DNA from: Enoplosus armatus
Taxonomy: Eukaryota > Chordata > Actinopteri > Centrarchiformes > Enoplosidae
Direction: 5' to 3'
Assembly (NCBI RefSeq): GCF_043641665.1
Contig: NC_092203.1
Location: 12,418,873 to 12,482,872, forward strand
DNA: 64,000 nt
The notes under the pieces were generated by a model. The model saw only the letters and a program-made list of their open reading frames with translations, was not told the origin of the DNA and did no database searches. The position numbers and the translations under genes were made by a program. Positions 25,884 to 38,900 of this stretch are shown piece by piece (the stretch's first letter is position 1; every line of letters starts with the position of its first letter).

Positions 25884-26818
25884 TATAACACATATATATA
25901 CATATATACATATATGTATGTGTGTATATATATATATATATCTATATATACAGTATATATAGATATATGTATATATCATTAATATATATTAATAATATCC
26001 TCAGATTTTGGTCAAACTTTAGGAATAGAGTCGGTCTAGACCTGCTCTGTTTGTCATGAGGTGACTTTTGTTGTGATTTGGCGCAATATAAATAAAACTG
26101 AATTGATGAGTCACTTCCTGATTGTGCTTTTATCGGCAGGTGTCTGATATAGAAAGTAAGATCGCTGCTCTCCACGCCGCAGGAAAGAAGAAGGTCAGTT
26201 TGTTGTATTGTCTTGAAGTGACAACATGATCAAATTATTACAAAATGATCATTATACAACTGTCAACAATTATCTCATAATTATGAGAAGAGTTTCTCAT
26301 AACAAGTTTTATCTGACAAGAAATTCTCTCAATTACAGGAAAATTATTTTCTGTTTAAAAGAAATGAAAGATCCTATATCTTATAACTATCTGATCTGTA
26401 TTTCATCATCGCCCAATGATTTTATTTAGCATGACGTCGCCCTGGTTGCAGGTTTGATTCCATTCTAACATGTTTAAACATCTGTTCCAACAGGTTTCTG
26501 GATCTCATCAGAGAAAGAAGTCAACACAAGACTTTCCCAGTAAGAAACACTTGTGAACACTGTTTAACATCACATACAGATTAGAGTTTACTGAATGAAG
26601 ACAAAATGGCTGCTCAGAGAAAGACAACTGTTCTGTTACTTGTTTGCAGTTTTATGACCTGTTTGGATTATTTTCTTTTTTTGTTTAATACCAGTGAAAA
26701 TGAATTCACCACATATACAGAAAGGATTTTTTTCATCCATAATGTAAGTTTTATTAATCTGTTGTTTTTCTTGACAGAAACCACAAACGGAGCTCAGTGG
26801 AAATCAAACATGTACTGA
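15523..26818 (+). CDS. mlph: Melanophilin (Slac2-a), RAB27 and myosin Va adaptor
   Basis: Fifteen coding exons in consistent phase give 582 residues: 15523-15632, 19714-19935, 20402-20514, 20839-20883, 21727-21785, 21862-21951, 22031-22133, 22291-22484, 22752-22832, 22942-23166, 24536-24739, 25462-25623, 26140-26193, 26494-26539 and 26778-26818 (TGA). The N-terminus starts [20 protein letters not shown]. It is the Slp homology domain: helix, CxxC zinc-finger pairs (CIRC, CLDC, CKSC, CDNC) and a GWYHDNV motif equivalent to the RAB27-binding aromatic motif. The middle is acidic, Ser/Arg-rich and disordered, as in the myosin Va-binding part. The later exons encode the coiled coil [20 protein letters not shown] continuing into [15 protein letters not shown]. 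Melanophilin tethers RAB27A-bearing melanosomes to myosin Va and actin. The exon at 24536 and the short last exon are the least certain. Confidence 0.92.
15900..19650. other. Long mlph intron with an LTR-like segment of unknown family
   Basis: No coding region is supported. Between about 17460 and 18480 the base composition changes. That stretch holds a TATA-like CTATATAG (17614-17621), an inverted pair CCCCCAGTA / TACTGGGGG (about 17692-17733) and a purine tract GAAGAGAGAGGGGGGGAAAGGG (18433-18454). This resembles parts of an LTR element, but I found no paired LTR or target duplication. The rest is AT-rich intron. Confidence 0.3.
20952..21398. mobile_element. MITE with CACTGGGGAACA inverted repeats (CMC/EnSpm-like)
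   Basis: The ends are CACTGGGGAACA and TGTTCCCCAGTG and continue as imperfect inverted repeats into GTTGAGTTAG. A second, subterminal pair CGTCAAGTTTTT / AAAAACTTGACG lies about 90-100 bp inside. The flanks are TTA at 20949-20951 and TTA at 21399-21401, a 3-bp target duplication. CACT(G/A) ends with a 3-bp duplication suggest the CMC/EnSpm group. It is 447 bp long, non-coding, and lies in an mlph intron. Confidence 0.75.
23167..24535. other. mlph intron, no gene seen
   Basis: This is a long intron between the exon ending TEAQK and the exon starting [10 protein letters not shown]. It contains loose repeats of AAGATGG(A/C)TCTAATATCTT (about 23308 and 24145) but nothing identifiable. Confidence 0.4.
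24985..26320. repeat. Dispersed imperfect palindromic TCTCATAATTATGAGA repeats in mlph introns
   Basis: Variants of a short palindrome (TCTCATGAGA, ATCTCATAATATCATGAGAA, TCTCATAATTATGAGAA) recur in three introns at about 24985-25270, 25640-25790 and 26250-26320, on both sides of two coding exons. They look like an old diverged minisatellite interrupted by exons. Confidence 0.5.
25849..25985. repeat. Compound (TA)n/(CA)n microsatellite
   Basis: ATATAT and CACACA tracts alternate for about 135 bp in an mlph intron. Confidence 0.95.
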
Positions 26819-29580
26819 AAATGAAGACCTGCTAGAGTTTAGACACAAAGATAAAATTAGAAAACTCAGAGTTTCTGTTTGCAGACCAAATTATCACGCA
26901 TGTCGTGAGTTGAAGCTACTACTTTCTTTTCTTCCCTGTTCAGTGTGTTTTTCTGCTAAATTTGACTGAAGCTGCAGGCATTTAAGGCAGAAGAAAATAT
27001 GTTTTTCAGTCTAAATGTTTAACAGTCGTCCTCCTTCTTTGGTTTAACCAGCAGAGAAATTCTCTCTTTAAAGTTACAAAGTTAAACTAAAACTAAATAT
27101 ATGTAAAAGCAATTTTAAATAAATTCAGAACAAAAGACTTGATGACATCAAAGTTGGATGTAAAATATGTCAAATGCTGATCTCAAAAAAGCAGAAACGG
27201 CAATCAACTTTTAAAGCTTTTAATTGAGTATTGATTGTAACTCAGCCTGTTGCTTCACTGTATTTTTCATGATGAGGTGGAGCACAAAGTGTCTATATGC
27301 AGATGATTTACTTCTTTATATATCTAATTGCCAGACTTCCAATTATTTTAAATATAGTGGATCATTTTGGTTCGTTATTCAGTGACAGACTTACTGTAAA
27401 ACACAAAAAAGAGATTATTTTTCTGATCAACTTCCTCATAGCTTAAACAGTCAGCTTTTAATATTTAGTAGTGAATGTGCGTCGCTCACTTACCGAAATG
27501 TTCTCCCCTAATTTCATACCTTTTCAATTTAGCCTCATTCTAACGTAAGTGTTTATTGAGTCAAATTTACGCATCACTAAATTAAAACAGGTCGCATCAG
27601 ACAAACTATGTTACATAGATGTAAGTTGTTACTAAATATTTACACCCAGTAACTACCAGATCTAACAGCTGCATAATTTATGAAAGACTTGAGTCCCTTT
27701 ATTTTAAGTTCACAATCTACTGCTGCGATACTGACACATAATCCCAAATAAATTAAGTTAAACAGTTTATATTTTAGTCATATATATAGATAAATATATG
27801 TTCTGAACTTCTGTTTATGTCTAAAATACAGAACCTCTCAAAAACCAAAAGTACAAGATTTATTAGTCACAAACAATCGTACACAGAATAAGTAACAGTA
27901 AAATAAAGTAAAAAACAGACATTTTTAAAAGCAAATATAGGCACAGTAGAATTATGAAAAAAGATGAACATAAAATAGAGTAAAAATTACAAACATATTA
28001 AAAATATCACTTCCATAAAAACTCTTTTTGAAAGAAAAGAGAAAATTAAAAAAAATATTACAATTAAAACTTAAACCAAAAATAAATCATATTAAAAAGA
28101 AGAATCCCCAGATCTTTGCATGTTATGAAATAAAAAATCATATTTCCTTTTTAAGTGTTAACACTAACAGCTGAGATGAGAACTACTGAAATAAAATGAA
28201 ATAAATAATAATTAAAATTCAACTTAGGTTACATTTTTAGTTGCAGTCAAAAACGTAATGTGACGTTACACATTATTATATATTTGTCCTGAAATTATAT
28301 GGAATTAAAATAATATTTCAGTAAAATTAATAAGCTGAATTGAATATAAATATGTGAATTTAATACAATTTCCCCCCCGGGGATCAATAAAGTATTTCTG
28401 ATTCTGATTCTTATAATAAAATATGAGTTAGGTTTACATAATTTTGACTTCTATGATTAAAATTCTATTATTATCATAAAATACACCAATATGTTACTCA
28501 TTTAAATTTTGAAATCCATTTAATTCTTGCAACATTGAGCTTCTGTAATTTTTGGGACATATTGTTTAGAAGATAAAAATGTTTATTTTGCTTGATTTAT
28601 TGATTATAGATGAAAGGAAATACTGTATTGATCATAGTCAGTGTGGATCGGTGTGTCAGTCTTTGGCTTTATGATCAATAAACGTCAAGATAAACTCGAT
28701 TTTGACTTGATTATGAGTCATTGATTCTGCCTTCACGACAAAAGGAACATGTAAACCGGAACCGTATCATATATACATTTTTAATATTTGGATTATTCAT
28801 TTAGGATTAAATATGTTTATATTTTGAATTTATTTTTATTTATTCACTTTAATATTAATATAATCCATTATAAAAACATTTTAATTTACACAAAATAATA
28901 AAGAAATATTTTTTCATGCGATTTTAGTATGAAACATACGTACAATAATTATTAGTATTGTTATGAATATTTCCTTTTCACCTTATTATCCATAAAAAAA
29001 AGGCCTTTCTTGTAATAATGGAGTGATTTTAATTACTATAATGAAAACACATACAAATTTACATAAGAACAAGAAGAAGCTTTTTATAAAAAATAATATG
29101 TGAGGAATAAATAAACATTCAAATATTTCAGTTTGCGGATATAGAATAATCGCCGGATTTTATTTTGAAAACAGACATTTCCTGTGTGTATGTAAATGTG
29201 TGTACCTTGACAGAGGGAGCATCCTCCCCACCACAATAAAACTTTCCTCCCTCCTCTCTGTCGCACTACGGACTGTCGGGGTGCGTTTACGGTCCACCTG
29301 CGGCTCACCTGACAACGTATACCGTGTTTACCTCACCGTCCCAGAGGACACAAAAGCCTCTTCTCTCCTCACAAGCTGTAAATGTTTGCTGCGGCTGTGT
29401 ACAATGGCGGATTAACGAGTATACCGGTCGTTTTACCGACGCTGCGGCGACTGGTTTCTTCTCATTGAGGGATGTGAACGGAGGCAACAGGCAACTACAG
29501 CAACAACCGGTGATTTTTAATGTTATGCCTTTCCGGTGTTCCGGTTGTGACGGTTGGCAGCTGGCTAACGTTAGCTAGTT
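26819..29580. other. mlph-lrrfip1 intergenic region
   Basis: The region is AT-rich and has no supported gene. A candidate mlph poly(A) signal AATAAA lies at 27118-27123. It contains a LINE tail at 28365-28412. In mammals PRLH and RAB17 map between MLPH and LRRFIP1; I see no exon of either here, though short diverged exons could be missed. Confidence 0.5.
28365..28412 (+). mobile_element. LINE 3' tail remnant
   Basis: Only the terminal block remains: CAATTTCCCCCCCGGGGATC followed by AATAAAGTATTTCTGATTCTGATTC. It is the same 3' end as the copies at 13715, 32762 and 62186. Confidence 0.75.
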
Positions 29581-29640
29581 AGCTAAAACAACATGAACGG
29601 CGGCGGCAGCTCGGCTCGCAGCCGCTCCGTACATCTTCTG

Positions 29641-30045
29641 ACCGCCAATTAGCATCAAAATATTCCGTTTAATCTCAAACTGCTTTATTTCGTATTTGAC
29701 CACGTCTGGATACGAAGTCCGGGTTTTTGTGCACAAGAGGAGACTTGTGTGGATTATTCGGCCCCCAGTAATAACCTCCCGAACGATGGAGACTTAATGG
29801 TCCCGAACCAAGAGAAGGTGACCGCCGAACAGCATCAGAAAACCCTGTTTTTTTTTAACTAAAACAGCTTTATGTAGTATTCTCTCTGCTTTTGAGTACC
29901 GGGTCCCTATGTTCTCGACTACAGAAGACATTTGGGGATAATTCGGCTCCCAGGAAAACCCTCCTGAACTATGGGGACTCAGGGACCGGGCAGGAAGAGG
30001 ATCCCGAACCGGGAGAAGCTGACAGCCGAGGACGATGCTCTCAAC
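29641..30045 (+). repeat. Tandem duplication of the lrrfip1 first-exon region
   Basis: About two imperfect tandem units precede and include the first coding exon. Unit 1 is 29641-29820 and unit 2 is 29821-30020; the start of a third lies in the exon at 30021. Anchors are ACCGCCAATTAGCATCA (29641), ACCGCCGAACAGCATCAG (29821) and ACAGCCGAGGACGATGCTC (30022). A second anchor pair is GGATTATTCGGCCCCCAGTA (29751) against GGATAATTCGGCTCCCAGGA (29937). The ATGGAGACTTAATGG of unit 1 aligns with the start codon context ATGGGGACTCAGGG of unit 2 but is closed by an in-frame TAA. Confidence 0.75.
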
Positions 30046-30635
30046 CAGGTCGCACGAGAGGTGAGGCTGCTTATCGATACTGCAATTGATATGATTATTG
30101 ATTTAATATGAAGGCGGTCATGTTACAGCAGTAAACTGTCACACTGCGGGACATCCAGCAGCTGCAGGTTTTTACTAAATCAACATGTAATGCTGCTGGA
30201 GACTGCACCGGAAACACCTGTGAGGGAGGAGCCCCCCCGTATTTTATAAATAGTAATCTTAGCAATAATATAATAATTATAATAGTCATTCAAATGGATC
30301 GAATTATAAAGAGAAGAAAATGAAAAAATAAATAAAATGAGTCAAATGAATAGATAATATGAAAAAAAGATAAGCTATGAATGAATACATAACGTTTAAA
30401 GAAAAATAGAAAAAGACTAAACAATAACTGGATACATGACAAAACAAATAAAACTATACGATATGATACACTGTTTATTTGATGTTTAATTTAATTTTAA
30501 TTTCAACAGTATTGCCTTTTATATTTAATATTTTATTCTATTTTAGAATACTTAGTTTTATTTAATTTAATTTATTTTTTTACTTTAATATTTTATTTTG
30601 TTCTTTTTTTCTTTGTAGTTTTTTTTGTAGTTTGA

Positions 30636-30669
<34 letters not shown>

Positions 30670-30736
30670 CGTGCGTGTGTGTGTCTGTGAGAGAGATGTG
30701 TTTCTCTGTTGTTGAAATAAAAGCTCCTTTATGTTC

Positions 30737-30771
<35 letters not shown>

Positions 30772-31970
30772 TTGTCCTACATATTGAAGCTGGAATGTCG
30801 AAACTAGCTGATGAATGATGCTCAGTCAGCAGGAAACAACCTCTTCCTCTGCTGTGGTGGCTGATTTCAGTGTTGTATTTGTTGTAAAGCTGAAATGAAA
30901 TGATGAGTCTGAACTGTTTCACGCCTGAAGCTCAGTTATTGATCGTCACCTGAATATCAGCTTTGATGAAGTGATGGACGAGTTCATATCATCAGTTTAC
31001 AATCAGGATTACTAATTCTAATAGATCGTCTAATCAAATCAGAGATTCAGTTCAAAACTGCAGGTTTTTATTGATAAATGACTGAAACCATTAATTGATT
31101 ATGAAAGCAGTTCCAGATTAATTGATCGATCAGCTGATCATGTGTCAGCGGTCGTGACTTCCTGATGGACCAACATCTTGTTCAGAAAAGGATCTTTTAG
31201 AAAAACATGTTTGTAAATGTTGTGATTTCAAAGTAAAAGGGGACTTCACATTAGAATGCGTTTATTGTGAAGCACACACAGGAAGTGGCGAATTAGTATA
31301 AACAGCAGTTTTTATATTTATTTTATATATTGTATTATTAAAGATACTGCATTGATACGATGGCGGTGATTGTTAGTCAAAGTTTCCTTCAGCTGAGAGC
31401 AGCTGATTGGAAACTGGTTGAGTCACATAACGGAGCAGGTAAACAAACAGGAAACAGGTTCAGTCACATTCAGACAGACACACACACACGCGCACACACC
31501 TGCTTCACTCTCCGTCAGGTTTCATTAAACTCATGAGAAGCTTCAACAGGCTGAAAACACAAAGGTGTGAACTAACTATAAAAGTTATGCAGTAATAAAC
31601 ACAAATACAGCTCAAAGAAAATAAATGTGTAAAAAATATATGAAATTCAAAAAATATGAAATATACAGAATAACAGGAAAGAAATGAATTTAAAAACAGT
31701 TTAATTTGAGCTAAAATCTATGTAGTCTTTTCTAATTTTCCTCCACTTTGAATTAAGGAACTCTCCTGTCGTCTTGTTTCAACTGTGTGAAGTTTTCAGT
31801 TTTGTTTTTGTTCAGAAGCTTGTGCTGCACACAAAGGACATCTGTGGAATGCTGTTGTTTAAATCCTGTAACTTTTGAATGGAGTCTGGTGTGAGTGATA
31901 TTGGCAGAAATGAGTGTGTCCCGTCCTCAGTGATGGTAGCAGCAGTGACCTACAGGGAGAGCTGGCAACA

Positions 31971-32047
<77 letters not shown>

Positions 32048-35000
32048 AAGAGAGACCTCCATCCTTTAATCCTCTGCTGCAGCACAAACATTAATCTGCA
32101 TCTGAGCTGTCACAACATGACACAGATCTGGATCAAACCATCATTCATCAACAGCTCTGTGTGACTTCTTCATGTCGTTACAGCTGATTCAAAACTTTAT
32201 TTACTCTCCAAAACAAAAGAACACATTCAGTGAAACAACATATTATTGTTATCGAATCACTTGTTTACACACAAAGTGTTTGGAGAGCAGGCCTCGGGCG
32301 CGTTGTTGTCATGGAGATGGAGGGCGTGTCTCCAGGTGTGTAGACAGGTGGACGGTCCACATTCCTCCAGGTAGAGAGACAGACAGACAGATAGATATAT
32401 AAACTGTCTCACTCCCTCCTGAAACAATGGCTGTTCATGATGAGATCACTGATCACTGATGTATTGATGAGCTGTGAGAGCAGTTTGATCTGTTTATTGA
32501 TAAGTGAGAAGAACAAACACACACTGATACTGATGTTGTTCTTGGCTTCTCGTCCAGTTTATCTTTCCCTGTGTTAGAAACTAAAGTCTGAAACTACTCG
32601 AAGATGTTTAATCAGCTTTAAACAGTTTTTATTGATTTTATTTATTGATAAACATGAAAAGCTCAGAAAGTTTATTTTAGAGTCAAAGAAGTCAAATATA
32701 AAAATGAAATCAAAAACATTATATAGATATATACTGATTGATTTGAGACATTTTTATCACAAGAATCAGAATCAGAATCAGAAATACTTTATTGATCCCC
32801 GGGGGGAAATTGTACAGTACCGGTGCTCCCATTCAAGAGTAGAAAGTAGCATAATTTACAACTAAAAGTTTGTACAAAATATAAAAATAAGAAATAGAAA
32901 ATACAGAATATACACATTTACAGTATTTAAGTGAAATGAGGTAAAAATATATACAATGTGTGACTATATATGTATTGCACTTAAACATTTAGAATAAATA
33001 GTGAGGTGGTGTATGAACAGGTGAGGTAGATACAGATTTCCAGTCTCTTCCTGAGTGTCTGACACTCAGAGGGAGGAGTTAAACAGTCTGATGGCCACAG
33101 GCAGGAATGATTTCCTGTGTCGCTCTGTTGTGCATTTGGGAGGAATGAGTCTCCCACTGAAGGTGCTCTTGTGTCCGACCAGTACGTCATGGAGAGGATG
33201 TGAAACATTGTCCAAGATGCCCCGCAGCTTAGACAGCGTCCTCCTCTCTGACACCACCGTCAGAGAGTCCAGCTCCACCCCCACAACGTCACTGGCCTTG
33301 CGGATCAGTTTGTTTAGTCTGTTGGAGTCCGCCACCCTCAGCCTGCTGCCCCAGCATGCAACAGCATAGAGGATAGCACTGGCCACCACAGACTCATAAA
33401 ACATCCTCAGCATAGTCCGGCAGATGTTGAAGGACCTCAGCCGCCTCAGAAAGTAGAGACGGCTCTGGCCCTTCCTGTAGAGGGCATTAGTGTTCTTAAC
33501 CCAGTCCAGTTTATTGTCTATGTGAACTCCCAGATACTTGTAATCCTCTACAATGTCCACACTGGCCCCCTGGATGGAAACAGGGGTCATCGGCGCCTTG
33601 GTCCTCCTCAGATCAACAGTCAGTTCCTTTGTCTTTGTCACGTTGAGCTGCAGGTGGTTCTGCTCGCACCATGTGACAAAGTTGTCCACAGCAGCCCTGT
33701 ACTTCTCTTCATCACCCTTACTGATACATCCAACTATTGCTGAGTCGTCAGAAAACTTCTGAAGATGGCAGGTCTCAGTGCAGTAGCTGAAGTCCGTGGT
33801 GTAGACGGTGAAGAGGAAGGGAGAGAGGACAGTCCCCTGCGGGGCCCCGGTGTTGCTGACCACTCTGACAGAGTGGTCAGCAAAAAAACAAAAAAACAAA
33901 CGGATCAGCTGGTGATTTATTAATGATAATATTGATCTGTGATTCAGGCGGAGGCGAGGCTGGCAGCGAAGCGAGCAGCAAGAGCCGAGGCCCGAGAGAT
34001 CAGGATGAAGGAGCTGGAGAGACAACAGAAAGAGGTAAGGAGGCTTTTATTCTGAAATCACATCCTGTCACCCCATTGGTCCAGAGGGTGTCAGTCACAT
34101 GATCAGTGATGATGAATCTGGGTTGATTTGTTTTTATAATCTAATAAAACAGTTTGAACAGACGGCGTCACATCATGAGTTCTTTTTAAAGGTTTTAGAT
34201 TTCAAAGTGAAACCCGATCAGCTCCAGGTTAGTTTACCTGTAGAGATCCAGCAGTTACAGTGAGTTAGGGGTCAAAGGTCAGAATGTGTGTGTGTGTGTG
34301 TGTGTGGGAGGTAATAGTGAGCGTAAAAGGGCTTTAATCATCAGTCGGTTGGTCAGCAGCTTCATCACTCACTGATGTTTGGATCTTATTGTACCTCAGT
34401 TCACTCCGGTGAGTAACTGTATTATTTTCTTTTCTTTGATGAAATATCTCAGCAGTCTGATTTCAGCTCCATGATGAACAACGTGTTGTGTGTATATATA
34501 TATATAACGTGTTGTATATGTCCGTCGTATATATATGACGGACATGTAACATATTTTACTTGTTGTTGCTACGTAACAAATTAATTTATCAAGAAACATA
34601 AAGTCAACACACGTCTCTTCATTTAGTTATTGTTATGTTGCAATAACAAGAAAGCATGTCATTAACTAATGTTAACACATTATTACCAAACACAATAATA
34701 ATAATAATGATAATAATGAAATTAAACTCTCTGATAAATGTTTAATGAGATAATTCAAACAGAAGTGAAATTCAGGGAAACAATATGTTGAATAATAAAT
34801 GAAGTTCATAATATTATATATATATAATATCATTGCTCTGATGACTTGAACAGAAGTTGTGTCTGAAACTGAATTGTGTTGTTTGGGTTTAGAGTTTCAG
34901 GCCGTGTAACGTCCCTTTAAGGTTCTGAATGAAAACAAATCACATCAACACTCTTTGACGAATCAGGTGATCAGTGCTGATATACAGACAGCCCTACTAA

Positions 35001-35907
35001 CCAATCAGAGGCAACTTTACTGATGTCATCAAGGGTTTTATTTCTGGTGAACTTATTTCAACACTTCACGTTCGTTCTTAATGCGAGCCAAAAAGAAATC
35101 TGCTTGTTCCACTTCAACTTCTTCATGTTCTAAAACTGAAAGGAGTTGAAGTGCGTGTATTTTGGATAATAAACACTGTGCGATGTTTAGCATGAGATAA
35201 CACAATGTCACATCATGTAAAATGACATGTTGTTTTTGTGTGTTGCGTAACACCTTACCTTACTTTTTGAACCGCTCATCTATCCTGTGTTTCCTGCTGA
35301 AGACGACTATATCTTCATCGCTGTCATTTAACGCTAACACACCTGTGACCTCTGACCTCCTGTTTCTAACCTTCAGTCTCTCCTCTTGTGTCTCCTCCCG
35401 CCTGCTGTAGCTGTTTCACAGCCACAAGGTACGACTAACTATTCCATTCCACCTTAAATATGCACTGCAGTGTTTGTTTTACTCCTCTGGGAGCACCAGC
35501 CGGGTGGAGTTTACGGCATACTGAACGCCTAGTGACCAGACACTGCCATATTACCTTTGTGTGCTTAGTCCCACCCACCTGCCATGCCAAGAGGTTTAAA
35601 ACAAATACGCCTGAGATTTTCATGTTTTTCTCTTTTAATCTGAAATCATTTCATCTTGTTCTAACATTTCTCTCATCTTCCTCCTCCTCTTCCGCCCCCT
35701 CCTCTCCATCCTCGTCCTCCTGCAGAAGTATTATGGTCTGGATAATAAGTGGGGTCACATTGAACAATGGATGGTAGGACTCTGTCGGACTCTATGTGCT
35801 GCTGTCTGACTCATGAAAACCTTGTATCTGTTAAAATGCATTCAAATTAATATTATATATATAACAGTAATCATATATATGTATATATATATATATGTGT
35901 GTATATG

Positions 35908-35942
<35 letters not shown>

Positions 35943-38900
35943 ATATGTATATATATATATACACGTGTGTGTATATATATATATACACGTGTGTATACAT
36001 ATATATACTGTCATCACATGACAGTACATATATAATCTAATATTACATTAAATAAAATAACAGCATTACGTTACACAGAACAATAATTACATTGTATGTA
36101 AATAAAGCAGATTTAGTATAAATACACTAACATGAAGTAATATCAGGTAGTATAAATACAGTAACAGTTCGGAGGTTTTCATGTGTGTGCATGTCAGCAG
36201 GTTGTTGTTGTTGTTGTTGTTGTGTATAAGTGGTGATGTGTGTTTGTTCTGCACGCGCTCAGACAGACTCACATGGATTAACAGTTTGTTTAATCCACGT
36301 CTGACAGATAATCTGACTCACAGCCCAGACCACTTTAACATCCTCCTCCTCCTGCCCCCCCTCCTCCTGCTCCTGCCCCCCCCCCCCCCCCGCTCCTCCT
36401 CCTGCTCCTCCTTGCAAAACTTGCTAGCTAGCATTAGCTAACGTGTTCAGGGAATTATTCTGCCTCCACCTAAGCCCCGCCCACAAAAACATGTCATCAT
36501 ATTGACGAACAGAAAAGGGGTCTGTACATCATGTCTTAGCTGCATGCTACATGTGTATATGTATGAAATAGTTTGAGGTATTTATTGTGTTACTATATCT
36601 ACATTATATTATTATTATTATTAGATTATTTTTTCATTCAAGGTTTTATTTATTGTCTATTTTTGTTTTATATATTTTATTTTGTTTTATTCAAATGTTT
36701 TTTATATAGATATTTTTTCCACTTATTTTGATTCAATTTGTTTTATTCCAATTTTATTTTCATTTAATTTTTCATTAGTATTTGATTTTTTAGATATTTT
36801 TATTCAGTTTTTGTTTATAAATTATTGTTTAATTATATTTTTTACTTTCAGACCTGCATTAATTTTTTTATGTGCATTAAATGTCTTAGTTAAGTATTAT
36901 TCAATTTTTTATTTTATTCCATGTTCTATATAATATATATTTTACTTTTATTTATATCCTATTATCTATCAAATGTAATTCAAATTTAGATTGTACTTTA
37001 ATTTTTTATTGTTCTATTTGTTTATTTAATTTTATATTCTTTTATTTTGAAGGCCAAACAGACCTGCCTCCATTTTGTGTGTGTGTTTTGGGGATTACAC
37101 TGACGTCACATGACCTGCAGGGTTTAAACACAGTGTTTAGCCTCACTGTGTCTGACAGGTTCAGGTTCCTCAGGTGTGACCCTTGTCCCTGAGTGCTGTC
37201 TGTCAGGCAGCAGCAGGCCTTTATTGCTGTGTGTATTAATGAGATGATTAAACCAGAATCAGCAAACTGTTATCAGTCTGTTCAGAGGAAACCTGGCTGT
37301 CACTCTTCTTCTACTACAGTTTCAGCTCTTTAACTTGTCTGTTGTCTTTCTTCTTCGTGGCCTTTCAGGAGGACAGTGAGCGGTATTCTCGCCACTCACG
37401 GAGACACGCTTCGGTCTGTATCTCCGTCTTTCATCTGTCTTTAGTTTTTATACTTCTTCTTCATTTGCACTTCCTGTTCAGTCTCTGTGACTTCCTGTCC
37501 CCACACTGATCACAGTTTTATATTAACAGCTCAATAAATGATTAATGACTGCTGTTACTGTGTCACTGTTCATCCTGCTGTGTCCACTGAGCTCAATGTG
37601 ACGTCATGAAGAAGGTCAACTATGATCTGATGCTCAATGAATAAATACGGAGGTTGGGTATTGATTAATGAGGTCCAGAGACGCTTTAGCAAACTCTTAT
37701 AGAACTTAATATAGTGTCGTCCAAAAGTTTAGAATCGTGATAAAGAAGGTTTAACAAAGCAGAGGCCTCCTGACCCTTTTCAGGACCAGGATCTGACCGG
37801 TGGGTCTGGTCTCAGTCTTCTGTTGTCTGTTGTCATTTGTTTGTAGATGTCAGATGATGAAGAGAAGATGTCTGTGGGCAGTCGAGGCAGCTTCAGGGTG
37901 AGTCTCACCTTCACACCTGCACACACACCTTCAAACCCTCACACACACCTGCACACACACCTGCACACACACCTGCACACACACCTTCACACACATCTGC
38001 ACACCTTCACACATACATAAGTTATATAAAGTTTAAAGTTATATAAAGTGTAAAGTTACAGAGTTTATAGTTATATAAAGTTTAAAGTTACATAGAGTTT
38101 AAAGTTATATAAATTTTAAAGTTACATAGAGTTTAAAGTGATATAAAGTTTAGAGCTGCAGGCTCTCAGCAGCTTGTTGTCTCTGTGCTTCAGTAAATCT
38201 CTGGATGATGTTTACAGACAGAAATGTTGCAGCTGCAGCTTTAAACAGAAGCGGCTTCATGACCTGAAGGCAGACGTTTCAACACACTGCTGAGAAGTCA
38301 AAGGTCAAAGAGTAAAAACACAGCCGATCATCAGACTGCACCTTTTTTTATTTATTGCACCAAAGATAGGTAGTAAATTTCTCTGACTGATTTCAGACTG
38401 AACATCCTGATCTGATATTAAACTCTCCAGTCTGTCTGTGTCCGTGAAGCTAAAAGTGGGTGTTTTATGAGTGAAGTCTGGTTGTGTCTTCTTATCTGCA
38501 GACCTCAGTGCTGTTTACTGAAGCTCCTCGCTCTTTCAGTTACAGGGTCGGTCTCTGACATCACTTCCTGTTTGTTGTTAGTATCTGTGCTGTCAGTAGA
38601 TCTCACACAGACAGGTAGAAGTAGATGTGTAGACAGGTGAGTAGATGGGTGGAGTGAAGTGCAGTAGACGTATAGATGAGTTCATTAATTTCATTATTGA
38701 TTAACATGACAAGTGGTTTCTTTGGTTACAAAATGTTAGAAAATAGTAAACAAATTCCTGTTACAGTTTCATAAAAGCTGTTAGACATTTTAAACAGTTT
38801 GTTTCGTTCAAAATATTCAGTTTACTGTCAGAAGACAAAAACAAGCAGCAAATCTTATGAAGGAGAGAAATTACTAAAACTGATAATCGGATAATTTGAC

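Noticed and set aside
25755..25982. Frames rich in Tyr-Ile repeats on both strands
   Set aside because: Translations of the (TA)n/(CA)n microsatellite.
34518..34547. ATGTCCGTC ... GACGGACAT inverted repeat around an AT core
   Set aside because: Lies in an AT-rich simple repeat in an lrrfip1 intron; likely a chance or repeat-derived hairpin, with no target duplication.
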